Below, in pieces: positions 8,934-18,254 of a DNA stretch of 36,073 bases. The number at the start of each line of letters is the position of its first letter. Position 1 is the stretch's first letter. A model generated the notes under the pieces. That model worked only from the letters and a program-made list of their open reading frames with translations. It did no database searches and was not told where the DNA came from. The stretch spans positions 1 through 36,073 of the forward strand of contig JAGGXW010000038.1 in NCBI GenBank assembly GCA_021162815.1, given 5' to 3'. The DNA comes from Thermoplasmata archaeon (GTDB lineage Archaea > Thermoplasmatota > E2 > UBA202 > JdFR-43). Both the position numbers and the translations under genes were made by a program.

Positions 8934-10364
8934 TTACCACTTCTTTGCTATCTCCTCTATGAGCTTTACCAGGTAATCCCAGAATTTCTGCACACTGCTT
9001 ATTCTCACATTTTCATCGGGGCTATGTGGATGCTCTATGTCAGGTCCTATTGAAATCATCTCAGTTATTCCCACTCTCTCTCCTATGACCCCAGTCTCCA
9101 GTCCTGCATGTATTGCCTTTATTTCCGGCTCCTTGCTGTAAAGGTTTTTGAACACTTCCTCTGCAATCTTCAGCAACTTTGAATCCCTGTTGGGCTTCCA
9201 TCCTGGATAGCGGCTTCCCTCCTTAACCTCGCATCCCGCAAGCTCTGAAGCGCATCTTATTGTCTGGAGTGTTGCATCAAGGGCAGAGTTTATGGAGCTT
9301 CTGCTGCTCATCACGATGTGCATCCTGCTTTCATCCATCTCAACTTTGGCAAGGTTGGTCGATGTTTCAACCAGACCCTCAACCTCCTGACTCATCGCCA
9401 GCACTCCATGAGGCAGAGCCATCAGAAGCTTTATGACTCTTTCATTGCTCTCCTTATCCAGCACTTTATTCACATCTGCATTCTCCACCACCACGGTTAT
9501 ATCGGGGTCACTTCTTTTATACTCGTCTCTGAATGCAGCTTCCAGCTCCTTTATCTTTTCCTTTGCCTTTTCCTCGTCCTCCACCTGCACAAGTGCAATT
9601 GCCTCTCTTGGAATTGCATTGAATTTATCTCCTCCCTCAACTTTACTCACTCTCGCATCTATATTGTAAAGAACCCTTGCCATCAGTTTGAGGGAGTTTG
9701 CCCTTCCCTTGTCAATCTCTACGCCAGAATGTCCTCCTCTTAGCCCTTTAACAGTTATCTTCAATCCCTTTCCGGCTCTATCCTCAAATTTGAGGGGCAT
9801 GATTATATCGCTGTTGGCTCCTCCAGCGCATCCTATGTATATGCTTCCAAACTCCTCGCTATCAAGGTTTATAAGCATATCTCCCTTGATATACTCCTTC
9901 TCTATGTTGAATGCCCCTGTCATTCCCGTTTCCTCATCTACCGTAAACAGAAACTCCAAGGGCCCATGCTCTCCGTCCCACTCCATCATGGCAAGGCAGG
10001 CAGCCACGCCTATGCCATCATCCGCTCCAAGCGTCGTGCCCTTTGCTCTAACAAAATCGCCATCCACATAGGCGTTTATGGGATCCTTGCTGAAGTCATG
10101 CTGCACATCTTTATTTTTCTCGCACACCATATCAATATGGCACTGAAGTGTGATCATTGGCTTGTTCTCATAGCCGGGTTTGGCTTTCTTCCTCACAATT
10201 ACATTGCCAACCTTATCCTGTGTAACCTCCAGTCCCATCTGTTTGGCAACATTTACAATGTACTCTGCAATCTTTTCCTCATGTTTTGAGCATCTTGGAA
10301 TTTTTCTTATCTCATCAAAATACTTCCACAAAATTTTCGGCTCAAGGTCTTTAATTTCAGTCAT
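8934..10364 (-). CDS. pepD: PepD-type aminoacyl-histidine dipeptidase (M20 family)
   Basis: EIRKIPRCSKHEEKIAEYI, LQCHIDMVCEKN, LGADDGIGVA, DEETGMTGA. Start chosen at MTEIKDLEPK. Confidence 0.92.
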   Translation of the reverse strand: MTEIKDLEPKILWKYFDEIRKIPRCSKHEEKIAEYIVNVAKQMGLEVTQDKVGNVIVRKKAKPGYENKPMITLQCHIDMVCEKNKDVQHDFSKDPINAYVDGDFVRAKGTTLGADDGIGVAACLAMMEWDGEHGPLEFLFTVDEETGMTGAFNIEKEYIKGDMLINLDSEEFGSIYIGCAGGANSDIIMPLKFEDRAGKGLKITVKGLRGGHSGVEIDKGRANSLKLMARVLYNIDARVSKVEGGDKFNAIPREAIALVQVEDEEKAKEKIKELEAAFRDEYKRSDPDITVVVENADVNKVLDKESNERVIKLLMALPHGVLAMSQEVEGLVETSTNLAKVEMDESRMHIVMSSRSSINSALDATLQTIRCASELAGCEVKEGSRYPGWKPNRDSKLLKIAEEVFKNLYSKEPEIKAIHAGLETGVIGERVGITEMISIGPDIEHPHSPDENVRISSVQKFWDYLVKLIEEIAKKW

Positions 10365-10410
10365 AATTAGGTAATGCAAAAGGCTATTAAATTTTTCCAT
10401 GCTTAGCCTC

Positions 10411-10818
10411 ATGAAAGGTAGCTATGTCCTCCTTATAAAGCTCGATAGGGAAAGAAAAATAAGGGTTGGAGCTCTTGGTGAAATTTACTTCAAGCCAGGA
10501 TATTATGCCTATGTGGGCTCTGCCATGAATGGAATTGAGGCAAGAGTTAGCAGGCATTTGAGGAAGAATAAAAAGATGAGATGGCATGTGGATTATCTTT
10601 TACAATATGCGGAGGTGGAGAGGATTTATTACAAACAGTCCAATGAAAAGGAGGAGTGCAGCATAGCATCTCTGTTTTCTCTTCCATTCATTCCTCGCTT
10701 TGGCTCCTCTGACTGCAAATGCAAAAGTCATCTTTTTTATTCAGAGAAAACGGAGGAGATTGATGAAGTCATGAAAAAGGCAGGAATGAAAATTTTGGAA
10801 AGGCTAAATTTTAAATAA
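10411..10818 (+). CDS. GIY-YIG nuclease-like DUF123 protein
   Basis: KGSYVLLIKL...GYYAYVGSAMNGIEARVSRHLR, RWHVDYLL, C-terminal FGSSDCKCKSHLFY typical of DUF123. Confidence 0.87.
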   Translation: MKGSYVLLIKLDRERKIRVGALGEIYFKPGYYAYVGSAMNGIEARVSRHLRKNKKMRWHVDYLLQYAEVERIYYKQSNEKEECSIASLFSLPFIPRFGSSDCKCKSHLFYSEKTEEIDEVMKKAGMKILERLNFK

Positions 10819-10834
10819 TGAGGTATTTACCTTT

Positions 10835-12205
10835 ATGAAAGAGTATGATATCATAGCAATAGGAACGGGCTCAGCAATGAATATAGTATCCGTCCTTGTG
10901 GAGGGCCAGCCTGACATAAAGGTGGCTGTTGTTGAGAAGGATGATGTTGGGGGGATATGCCTGACGAGGGGATGCATTCCATCCAAAATGCTTCTTTATC
11001 CAGCAGAACTGGTTAAGAAGATAAGAGAGGCAAAGAAATTTGGAATAGATGTTGAGATAAAGGGCATAGATTTTGCAGGCATAATGAGAAGAACGAGGGA
11101 GAGTATAAGGCATGAAATAAAGATGATTGAAAATGGATTGAAAAGTTCACCAAACATAGATCTGTATCAAACTGCGGGAGAGTTCATAGACGACTACACC
11201 ATGAAGGTTGGAGATGAGGTGATAAAAGGGGAGAAGATATTACTCTGCTCTGGTTCTAAACCATTAATTCCTCCAATAGAAGGGCTTGAAGAGACAGGAT
11301 ACATAACCAGTGATGATTTTCTAATGATGGAAGAGTTGCCAGCCTCCATTGCCATAATTGGAGGGGGCTACATAGCCATGGAATATGGATTTTTCCTGGC
11401 AATGATGGGAGCGGATGTTACTGTAATAGAGATGCTTCCACGCATAGTGGCAGGCGAGGAGCCTGAAATATCCGAATTGCTTCAGAAGGAGATGGAAAAG
11501 ATAATGAAGATTTATACAGGCTACAAAGTAAAGGAAGTGAGGAAAGAAGGGAACATGAAAAAAATCATTGCTACTGGCAAGGATGGCAGAATAGAGGTGG
11601 AGGCAGAGGAAATCATAGTTGCTGCTGGAAGGGCATCAAATGCTGATATACTCAAACCAGAGAAAACCGGAGTCAAGACAGATGAAAATGGATGGATTGT
11701 AGTTGATGAATATCTCCAGACGACCAAGCCGAACATATGGGCATGTGGAGATGCAACGGGAAAGCACATGTTCAAGCATGTTGCCAACTATGAGAGCCAG
11801 ATAGTTTATTACAATGCTTTTGCACATCGCCGCATCAAGGTTGATTATCACGCAGTTCCCCATGCCATCTTTACATACCCAGAGGTGGCGGGCGTTGGTA
11901 TGAAGGAAGAGGAGGCAAGGAAAAAGGATGACATAATGGTTGGCTACTATCTTTATGAAAACACTGCAAAAGGAGAGGCAATGATGGCAAAGGATTACTT
12001 TGTGAAGGTGATACTTGAAAGAAACACATATCGCATACTGGGGGCGCATATTATCGGGCCCGAGGCATCCATACTGCTTCAGGAAATAATAAATCTCATG
12101 TACACCGATGATGGTTCAGCCTCCCCAATATACAGAGGAATGCACATACATCCCGCTCTATCTGAAGTGGTGGAGAGAGCCTTCTACAACCTTGAGGAGA
12201 GATAG
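10835..12205 (+). CDS. Dihydrolipoamide dehydrogenase-like pyridine nucleotide-disulfide oxidoreductase
   Basis: Redox-active GGICLTRGCIPSK, NAD-binding GGGYIAMEYG, FAD motif ACGDATG, C-terminal HIHPALSE. Confidence 0.9.
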   Translation: MKEYDIIAIGTGSAMNIVSVLVEGQPDIKVAVVEKDDVGGICLTRGCIPSKMLLYPAELVKKIREAKKFGIDVEIKGIDFAGIMRRTRESIRHEIKMIENGLKSSPNIDLYQTAGEFIDDYTMKVGDEVIKGEKILLCSGSKPLIPPIEGLEETGYITSDDFLMMEELPASIAIIGGGYIAMEYGFFLAMMGADVTVIEMLPRIVAGEEPEISELLQKEMEKIMKIYTGYKVKEVRKEGNMKKIIATGKDGRIEVEAEEIIVAAGRASNADILKPEKTGVKTDENGWIVVDEYLQTTKPNIWACGDATGKHMFKHVANYESQIVYYNAFAHRRIKVDYHAVPHAIFTYPEVAGVGMKEEEARKKDDIMVGYYLYENTAKGEAMMAKDYFVKVILERNTYRILGAHIIGPEASILLQEIINLMYTDDGSASPIYRGMHIHPALSEVVERAFYNLEER

Positions 12206-12834
12206 GCCTGATGGCATATTGCAGCAGCTAAAGCAATGCCATTCTCCATATCTTTTTCATCCATTCCATACCATGCCTGAGATTTCAGAGGAGGCAGATG
12301 TATGAAGGAAACCATGGCATTCTTTTCATAATCAAGGATCATGTAAAAGACATAGTTGCATGAGTATATTCCGGCATATATTGATGGCCTGGCTTTTATT
12401 CCTCTTTCCCTCAATGCACTGCATATCTCCATTGCAGGGGCATGAGAAATGAGGATAAGATTGCCATCCTTTATCCTGCTGCATTTCCATCCATTGCATT
12501 TCAGATTCAATGCCACTTTCTCCACATGCATGCTCCTGCTTCTTCCATTCAATCCGAGCATCATTACAACAGATGGATGGTACTTTTCTATTGCCCTCTT
12601 TATCATCATAAAAGACATGTTGAAATCCACAGGAAGTATCAAGGAAACAACTCTTGCATTATCTATAATGCTGCCATTCAGAGATGAAGCAATAATCTGG
12701 GATGGATTCTCATTCCATTTATCAAAGGGCTCGAATCCTGTGATGAGGATGGTATCCTCCTCATCCATTCCTGTTGCTATAGAAGGAGCAATTAAAATGG
12801 CAATCATCATGGCCAAGATAACTGCATTTTTCAT
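12184..12834 (-). CDS. Predicted secreted pyroglutamyl-peptidase I (C15)-like protein
   Basis: Signal peptide MKNAVILAMMIAILIAPSIATG, then ILITGFEPFDKWNENPS. Candidate catalytic residues in HVEKVALN (Glu), YSCNYVFY (Cys) and FIHLPPL (His). Confidence 0.82.
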   Translation of the reverse strand: MKNAVILAMMIAILIAPSIATGMDEEDTILITGFEPFDKWNENPSQIIASSLNGSIIDNARVVSLILPVDFNMSFMMIKRAIEKYHPSVVMMLGLNGRSRSMHVEKVALNLKCNGWKCSRIKDGNLILISHAPAMEICSALRERGIKARPSIYAGIYSCNYVFYMILDYEKNAMVSFIHLPPLKSQAWYGMDEKDMENGIALAAAICHQAYLSSRL

Positions 12835-12943
12835 TGTCATTAATCCGCATTGCCAATTTCAATTTTCTGCTTCAGGTCTGACAGGAGTAATTTATTAATA
12901 TGTAAAAAATTTTTTTAAAAATTATACATAATATTAACGATAG

Positions 12944-12958
12944 TGCATAATTTATGCA
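12944..12958. promoter_or_regulatory. Perfect palindrome upstream of the mbh operon; candidate operator
   Basis: TGCATAA-T-TTATGCA inside a very AT-rich ~100-bp intergenic region upstream of mbhA. Confidence 0.4.
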
Positions 12959-12980
12959 AAACCGAGCAAATTTTTAAGTA

Positions 12981-13003
12981 ATCACTTCCATATCGCAAGT
13001 GAT
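12981..13003 (+). promoter_or_regulatory. Inverted repeat overlapping the mbhA start codon
   Basis: ATCACTT-CCATATCGC-AAGTGAT; the 3' arm includes the first two bases of ATG 13002. Confidence 0.4.
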
Positions 13004-13508
13004 GCGAGTGTTTGTATCTGCAACAATATTGAGCTTCATTCTGTGGCTTTTGCTTACATTTAACGGCAGCCTGTGGCAGGCGGATGAGATACTGGCTGGC
13101 ATAGTTTTTTCCATTCTTGCTGGCCTGATAACGGCAAAGATAAACATAAAGGAGCATAAGAATCTTTCATTAACAAGGTGGCTCATGTTCATAGCATATT
13201 TTCCCCGCTTTTTCTATGAGATGGCAAAGGCAAATTTTGATGTCGCGTACAGGGTTATAACCGGAAAAATAAAGCCGGGTATAGTAAAAATTTCCCCCGG
13301 ACTCAAAAACAATCTTTCTGTTACTCTCCTGGCAAATTCAATAACTCTAACACCAGGCACTTTAACTGTGGAGGTGGATGAGGATAAAAATCTCTACGTT
13401 CACTGGATAAATGTGAGAGATGATTTCTTCCAGGAGCATGAGGAGAAATGCAGATGCAAATATGTTTGCTCAACATTTCCTGATTGGGCAAGGAGGATAG
13501 GAGAATGA
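13002..13508 (+). CDS. mbhA: Membrane-bound hydrogenase subunit A (MrpE-like)
   Basis: MrpE-type sequence (LWLLLTFNGS...TLTPGTLTVEVDEDKNLYVHWINV), first gene of the operon. Confidence 0.9.
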   Translation: MRVFVSATILSFILWLLLTFNGSLWQADEILAGIVFSILAGLITAKINIKEHKNLSLTRWLMFIAYFPRFFYEMAKANFDVAYRVITGKIKPGIVKISPGLKNNLSVTLLANSITLTPGTLTVEVDEDKNLYVHWINVRDDFFQEHEEKCRCKYVCSTFPDWARRIGE

Positions 13509-13762
13509 ATGTGTTCATGCTTACTCTGGCATTGATGGGCATTTCCGTTTTGATAGCCATGATAAGGGCAATACTGGGCCCAACTATACCGGATAGAGTT
13601 GTTGGGCTGGATACGATAAATACGCTGGTAATATCCGGCATGCTTGTTTACGGAGCTGCCGTGAAGGAGATAATATACATTGATGTTGCCATTGTTTATG
13701 CCCTTCTTTCATACATAACGACTGTGCTAATTGCAAAATATCTGGAGGGTGGTAAACTATGA
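13505..13762 (+). CDS. mbhB: Mbh subunit B (MrpF-like)
   Basis: RAILGPTIPDRVVGLDTINT is an MrpF signature. Confidence 0.92.
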   Translation: MNVFMLTLALMGISVLIAMIRAILGPTIPDRVVGLDTINTLVISGMLVYGAAVKEIIYIDVAIVYALLSYITTVLIAKYLEGGKL

Positions 13763-14112
13763 TATGGTGGATAATATATGTATGTCTTGGCATAGGAATT
13801 GTCTTCAATCTGCTGGCATCACTTGGCTTGCTAAGATTTCCTGATGTTTACACCCGTCTTCATGCTGGAACAAAATGCACCACCTTTGGAAGCATATTCA
13901 TAGCCACAGCTGTAATGGTATATGGCTTATATGAATGGTGGAAAGGAAATGATGCAATGATTTCAATGACAGTTCATTCTTTCCTTGCCCTGCTTGCCAT
14001 TCTCATAACCAATCCCACAGGGGCTCATGCCATTGCGAGAGCAGCTTACAGGAGTGGAGTTAAGCCAGCAGGAGCTGTAGTGGATGAGCTGGGAGGTGAG
14101 AAAGATGATTGA
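13759..14112 (+). CDS. mbhC: Mbh subunit C (MrpG-like)
   Basis: LGLLRFPDVYTRLHAGTKCTTFGS; NPTGAHAIARAAYRSG. Confidence 0.93.
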   Translation: MIWWIIYVCLGIGIVFNLLASLGLLRFPDVYTRLHAGTKCTTFGSIFIATAVMVYGLYEWWKGNDAMISMTVHSFLALLAILITNPTGAHAIARAAYRSGVKPAGAVVDELGGEKDD

Positions 14113-14371
14113 CATGTTTGGTTTGATTCTCATACTTCTGTCAATATTCACGATAATTCCTGCCATAATGGCTGTTGTTATGAAAGATTTACTCTCATGT
14201 ACCATAGCACTGGCCATAATGAGTTTAATATTATCTCTTTACTTCTATCTTTTGCAGGCTCCTGATGTTGCCATAGCGGAGGCTGGCGTGGGAGCATGCC
14301 TCACAACAGCTCTTTTCATAGTTGCCATAAGGGCTACGGAGAGATATGAGGGGGGTGAAAATGAAGATTAA
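14105..14371 (+). CDS. mbhD: Mbh subunit D (DUF4040/MrpB N-terminal-like)
   Basis: [23 protein letters not shown]; position in the operon; GGAGGTGA-type ribosome-binding site upstream. Confidence 0.9.
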   Translation: MIDMFGLILILLSIFTIIPAIMAVVMKDLLSCTIALAIMSLILSLYFYLLQAPDVAIAEAGVGACLTTALFIVAIRATERYEGGENED

Positions 14372-14624
14372 GGCAATTGCATTCATTGTTTTTGCATTTT
14401 TCATTCTTCTCGCAGCCGTGAGGATGCATCCTTTCGGTGACATCTCCCATTCCACCATGGATGATTATATGATAGAAAATGGACAGAATGATACCGCTGC
14501 CAACAACATTGTTACAAGTGTTGTGTTTGACTACAGAGGTTATGATACTTTAGGTGAGGCAACCGTGCTTTTCACAGCCATAGCGGGTGTGCTTGTCGTT
14601 TTAAGGAGGGAGAAAAATGAATGA
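14346..14624 (+). CDS. mbhE: Mbh subunit E
   Basis: [30 protein letters not shown]. Confidence 0.88.
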   Translation: MRGVKMKIKAIAFIVFAFFILLAAVRMHPFGDISHSTMDDYMIENGQNDTAANNIVTSVVFDYRGYDTLGEATVLFTAIAGVLVVLRREKNE

Positions 14625-15084
14625 TGGAAGAATGAGCATAGTGGTGAGAACAATAGCGAGCAGCATATTCCCAATGGCACTAATCTTCTCCTTCTATGTA
14701 ATCATGCATGGTCATCTCACTCCTGGAGGCGGATTTCAGGGTGGAGCCATCGCAGCAAGCGCTGTCGTAATGCTTCTTGCTGCCCATGGTTATAAGAGGA
14801 TGGAAAGCAAACTCAGCATGGATGGGCTTTCATTTGTGGAATCCACAGGAGCCATCATATTTGTTGTTGTGGGACTTGCCGGACTTATAGCTGGTGTGTC
14901 ATTCATGTATAATTTACTTGTGGGCTCACCTATTTTTGGATATGTTCCTCATGGTGCAAATGGAGGATATCTTAACAGCGGGGGCATTCTTCCAATACTC
15001 AATCTTGCAGTTGGATTGAAGGTTATAGCAGGACTTTCATCCGTTGTTCTTGCTATGATTCTGTTCACGGAGGGAGAGGAATGA
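14617..15084 (+). CDS. mbhF: Mbh subunit F (MrpB-like)
   Basis: [26 protein letters not shown]. Confidence 0.93.
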   Translation: MNDGRMSIVVRTIASSIFPMALIFSFYVIMHGHLTPGGGFQGGAIAASAVVMLLAAHGYKRMESKLSMDGLSFVESTGAIIFVVVGLAGLIAGVSFMYNLLVGSPIFGYVPHGANGGYLNSGGILPILNLAVGLKVIAGLSSVVLAMILFTEGEE

Positions 15085-15437
15085 TATACAACATACCATT
15101 CATAACGACGGCAATACTGGCTGTGATAGGCTTATATGCAGTCATATTCAAAAGAAACCTCATAAAAATTGCAATTGGCATAACTATTTTAGAAAGTGCA
15201 GTCAATCTTTCCCTCATTGCAATTGGCTATAGAAAGGGTGGTGTTGCCCCAATCTATACAAATCTTCCTCCCAATGTTGATATTCCACATGGTATGGTGC
15301 TTCCTGTTCCTCAAGCATTAACACTCACAAGCATTGTCATAGGTGTTGCCACCCTTGCCCTGATACTTGCCTTTGCAATGAAAATTTACAAACATTATGG
15401 AAGTCTTGATAGCCATTCAAGGAGGTTGAAAGAATGA
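15081..15437 (+). CDS. mbhG: Mbh subunit G (MrpC/NuoK-like)
   Basis: KIAIGITILESAVNLSLIAIGYRKGG, PVPQALTLTSIVIGVA. Confidence 0.92.
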   Translation: MIYNIPFITTAILAVIGLYAVIFKRNLIKIAIGITILESAVNLSLIAIGYRKGGVAPIYTNLPPNVDIPHGMVLPVPQALTLTSIVIGVATLALILAFAMKIYKHYGSLDSHSRRLKE

Positions 15438-16969
15438 ACATAATGCTTCATATGCCGGCCCTGCTCATAGTGCTTCCGCTGCTTGCAGCATTTGTAACTC
15501 CATTAATTGACAAGCTTAGCAGAAAAGCCAGAAATGCGTTTGTTATAGCCATTGTTGTGATAGAGGAAATAATGATGCTTTTCTTTGCCTTTCACATTTT
15601 CTCAGGAAACATTGCCATCTATACCATGGGTAGCAGTGAGCCAACAAAACTTGTTACAGAGGCTGCAGTCCCCATAAGAATTGTTCTTGAAGTGGATGCA
15701 ATGAGCGCCTTCATGGGCATTATAAGTGCCACAGTTGCCATGGCTGCTGCCATATACTCCATTTCATTTGTGGAAGAGAGCAAGGGAAAGGGCAAGTTCT
15801 ATACATTGCTCCTGATCATGCTTGCCGGAATGATTGGAATGGAATTTACAGGAGATCTGTTCAACATGTTTGTTTTTCTTGAAATTCTCTCCATATCTTC
15901 CTGTGCCCTCATAGCATATCGCAACAGTGATGGAAATGCGGTGGAAGGAGCATTCAAGTACATGGTTGTTTCCAATATTGCAGCTTTGCTTGTGCTATTC
16001 TCCATAGCTCTTCTTTATTCCCAGTATGATTTGCTCAACATTGCAGCTTTAAGCAAGGTGATAAGCTATACGGAGCTTGATAAAGTAGCTCTCGTTCTGC
16101 TTGTTACATCTTTTGCCATGAAGGCCGGAAGTGTGCCAATGCATTACTGGGTTCCAGATGGCTATTCCCCAGCCCCAGCTTCCATTACAGCAATGCTTGT
16201 TTCCGCCACCCAGGCCAGTTTATATGCCCTCTTCAGAGTGAGCTTCACCCTCTATGGAAAGGTTATTACAGCCTCATACATTGGTGTATTCTTAATTATT
16301 CTTGGCCTTCTTTCCATGTTCATAGGAGTTACAATGGCTCTCTCCCAGAAGGACATAAAGAGGCTGATGGCATATCATTCTGTGAGTCAGACTGGATACA
16401 TGCTTCTCGGAGTTGGTATTGGATTGTACCTTCTCAACACCTCCGATTTTAACACTTATGGCATAAAGGCAATGGAGGGGGGGATATTCCACATAATAAA
16501 TAATGCAATGTACAAGGGCTTGCTTTTCCTTACGGCTGGAGCAATATTTTACAGGCTTAAAACCAGAAATTTAAATGAAATGGGCGGACTGGCTCATTCC
16601 ATGAAATACACTACCCTGTTCTTCATAATAGGGGCACTTGCCATAGCGGGAATACCTCCGTTCAATGGGTTTGCATCCAAATTGCTGATATACGAGGCTG
16701 CATATAGAGTAAGTCCAATTCTATCCATAGTAGCCATGATTGTGAGCATTCTCACACTGGCATCATTCGTTAAAGTATTTCATTCAGCATTCATGGGAGC
16801 AAAGATATATGAGGTGGAGGAGGCGCCGAAGAGCATGCTCATCGGGATGGCAATTCTGGCAGCGGTGATAATAATCCTCAGCATATTTCCAGGCTTGGTG
16901 GTTGATAAGATTGTCGCTCCGGCGGCTCATGCCCTTGCCAACTGGCAGGTTTATGCAGGAGGTGTTTAA
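15434..16969 (+). CDS. mbhH: Mbh subunit H (MrpD/NuoL-M-N-like antiporter subunit)
   Basis: GDLFNMFVFLEI, HYWVPDGYSPAPASITAMLV, KDIKRLMAYHSVSQ, AGIPPFNGFASK. Confidence 0.95.
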   Translation: MNIMLHMPALLIVLPLLAAFVTPLIDKLSRKARNAFVIAIVVIEEIMMLFFAFHIFSGNIAIYTMGSSEPTKLVTEAAVPIRIVLEVDAMSAFMGIISATVAMAAAIYSISFVEESKGKGKFYTLLLIMLAGMIGMEFTGDLFNMFVFLEILSISSCALIAYRNSDGNAVEGAFKYMVVSNIAALLVLFSIALLYSQYDLLNIAALSKVISYTELDKVALVLLVTSFAMKAGSVPMHYWVPDGYSPAPASITAMLVSATQASLYALFRVSFTLYGKVITASYIGVFLIILGLLSMFIGVTMALSQKDIKRLMAYHSVSQTGYMLLGVGIGLYLLNTSDFNTYGIKAMEGGIFHIINNAMYKGLLFLTAGAIFYRLKTRNLNEMGGLAHSMKYTTLFFIIGALAIAGIPPFNGFASKLLIYEAAYRVSPILSIVAMIVSILTLASFVKVFHSAFMGAKIYEVEEAPKSMLIGMAILAAVIIILSIFPGLVVDKIVAPAAHALANWQVYAGGV

Positions 16970-17308
16970 ATGCTGAAAACATATGCAGGCTCATGGGATG
17001 CAATTACATGGATTATTGCATTCATAACAATAGCCATAGTTGTTTACATAATAAGGTCATTTGGAAGAAAGGACTACAGAAAGGGTGAGGCTCAAAAAGC
17101 ATTTTTCTCTGGAGAGGATGTCCTTTCCCCTGAAGAAATGCATGTGAGGGCATCCAATATTTACTGGGGTTTCGTGGAGGCGATGAAGGGATATTATGCA
17201 TGGATGAGAAAGATACACAATGGTATAATAAATGATTACATAGCCTGGTTTGTGGGTGTGGCTGCCATAATGTTCATTGTTTTCTTCATTCAGGAGGTGA
17301 TAAAGTGA
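16970..17308 (+). CDS. mbhI: Mbh subunit I
   Basis: Small protein with two predicted TM segments between mbhH and mbhJ; Mbh-type gene order. Confidence 0.85.
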   Translation: MLKTYAGSWDAITWIIAFITIAIVVYIIRSFGRKDYRKGEAQKAFFSGEDVLSPEEMHVRASNIYWGFVEAMKGYYAWMRKIHNGIINDYIAWFVGVAAIMFIVFFIQEVIK

Positions 17309-17736
17309 TTCCAAAGGCTTTTAAACGCTCGTTATGGGTCTTTCATGTTAACAGCGGTTCATGCAATGGATGCGATATTGAGATAGTTGCTGCTCTCACT
17401 CCAAGATATGATGTGGAAAGATTTGGAATAAAACTTGTTGGCTCTCCCCGCCATGCTGATGTGATAGCATTCACGGGGCCTGTAACGAAAGATATGGAAG
17501 AGAAGGTGAAACGTGTTATAGCTCAGGCGCCCGAGCCAAAGGTTATTGTTGTTGTTGGAGCCTGTGGCATAGGTGGAGGAGTGTTTCATGAATCATATCA
17601 TCTCTCTGGTCCCATAGACAAACTCATTCCCGATGCAAAGTTCTTCTATGTGCCAGGCTGCCCTCCCAGGCCGGAGGCAATAATACAGGCATTTGCCAAG
17701 GCATGGGAGTATCTGGAGGAGGTGGAGAAAAAATGA
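17305..17736 (+). CDS. mbhJ: Mbh subunit J ([NiFe] hydrogenase small subunit, NuoB-like)
   Basis: GSCNGCDIEIVAALTPRYDVERFG, VVGACGIGGGVF, PGCPPRPEAI. GTG start with AGGAGGTGAT upstream. Confidence 0.95.
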   Translation: MIPKAFKRSLWVFHVNSGSCNGCDIEIVAALTPRYDVERFGIKLVGSPRHADVIAFTGPVTKDMEEKVKRVIAQAPEPKVIVVVGACGIGGGVFHESYHLSGPIDKLIPDAKFFYVPGCPPRPEAIIQAFAKAWEYLEEVEKK

Positions 17737-18254
17737 ATGCAGAGGAGGCAATGAAAAAATTCCAGGATAATGGCTATGAGGCATGGCTCAGCTCCAGAAA
17801 TGCAGGAGTGAAGAACAGGGTTGAGAGAAAAACATTATGGGTTAAGGTGGAGAGAGATTCTATAAGGGAAGCTGCAGAATTTTTGAAGAATATGGCAGAT
17901 GAGTATCCTCATTTCAGTATAATCTCCTGCTCAGATGAAGGAGAGTACATGTGTTTGAACTATCACTTCACACTTTCCTATGCAAGGCGTTTACAGGAAT
18001 TCATTGTAACCCTGAAGGTGGATGTCCCCAAAGATGATCTGAGAATAGATTCAATTGCGGATATATTTCCCGCCATAATATATTCGGAAAGAGAGATAAA
18101 AGAGATGGCAGGAGTTGAGTTCAACGGCATACCCGATGACAGACACATGTTCCTCACCAAAGATTTTCCTTCTGGCGTATATCCATGGAGGAGAGATGAA
18201 ACAGCTCCAAAGGAAACAAACAAACTGTATGAGAGGTGGAAAAATGGCGCATGA
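17733..18254 (+). CDS. mbhK: Mbh subunit K (NuoC-like)
   Basis: SEREIKEMAGVEFNGIPDDRHMFLTKDFPSGVYPWRRDE. Confidence 0.93.
   Translation: MNAEEAMKKFQDNGYEAWLSSRNAGVKNRVERKTLWVKVERDSIREAAEFLKNMADEYPHFSIISCSDEGEYMCLNYHFTLSYARRLQEFIVTLKVDVPKDDLRIDSIADIFPAIIYSEREIKEMAGVEFNGIPDDRHMFLTKDFPSGVYPWRRDETAPKETNKLYERWKNGA

Noticed and set aside
13002-17308. Stand-alone Mrp Na+/H+ antiporter operon
   Set aside because: It is continuous with mbhI-N hydrogenase genes and matches the Mbh order.
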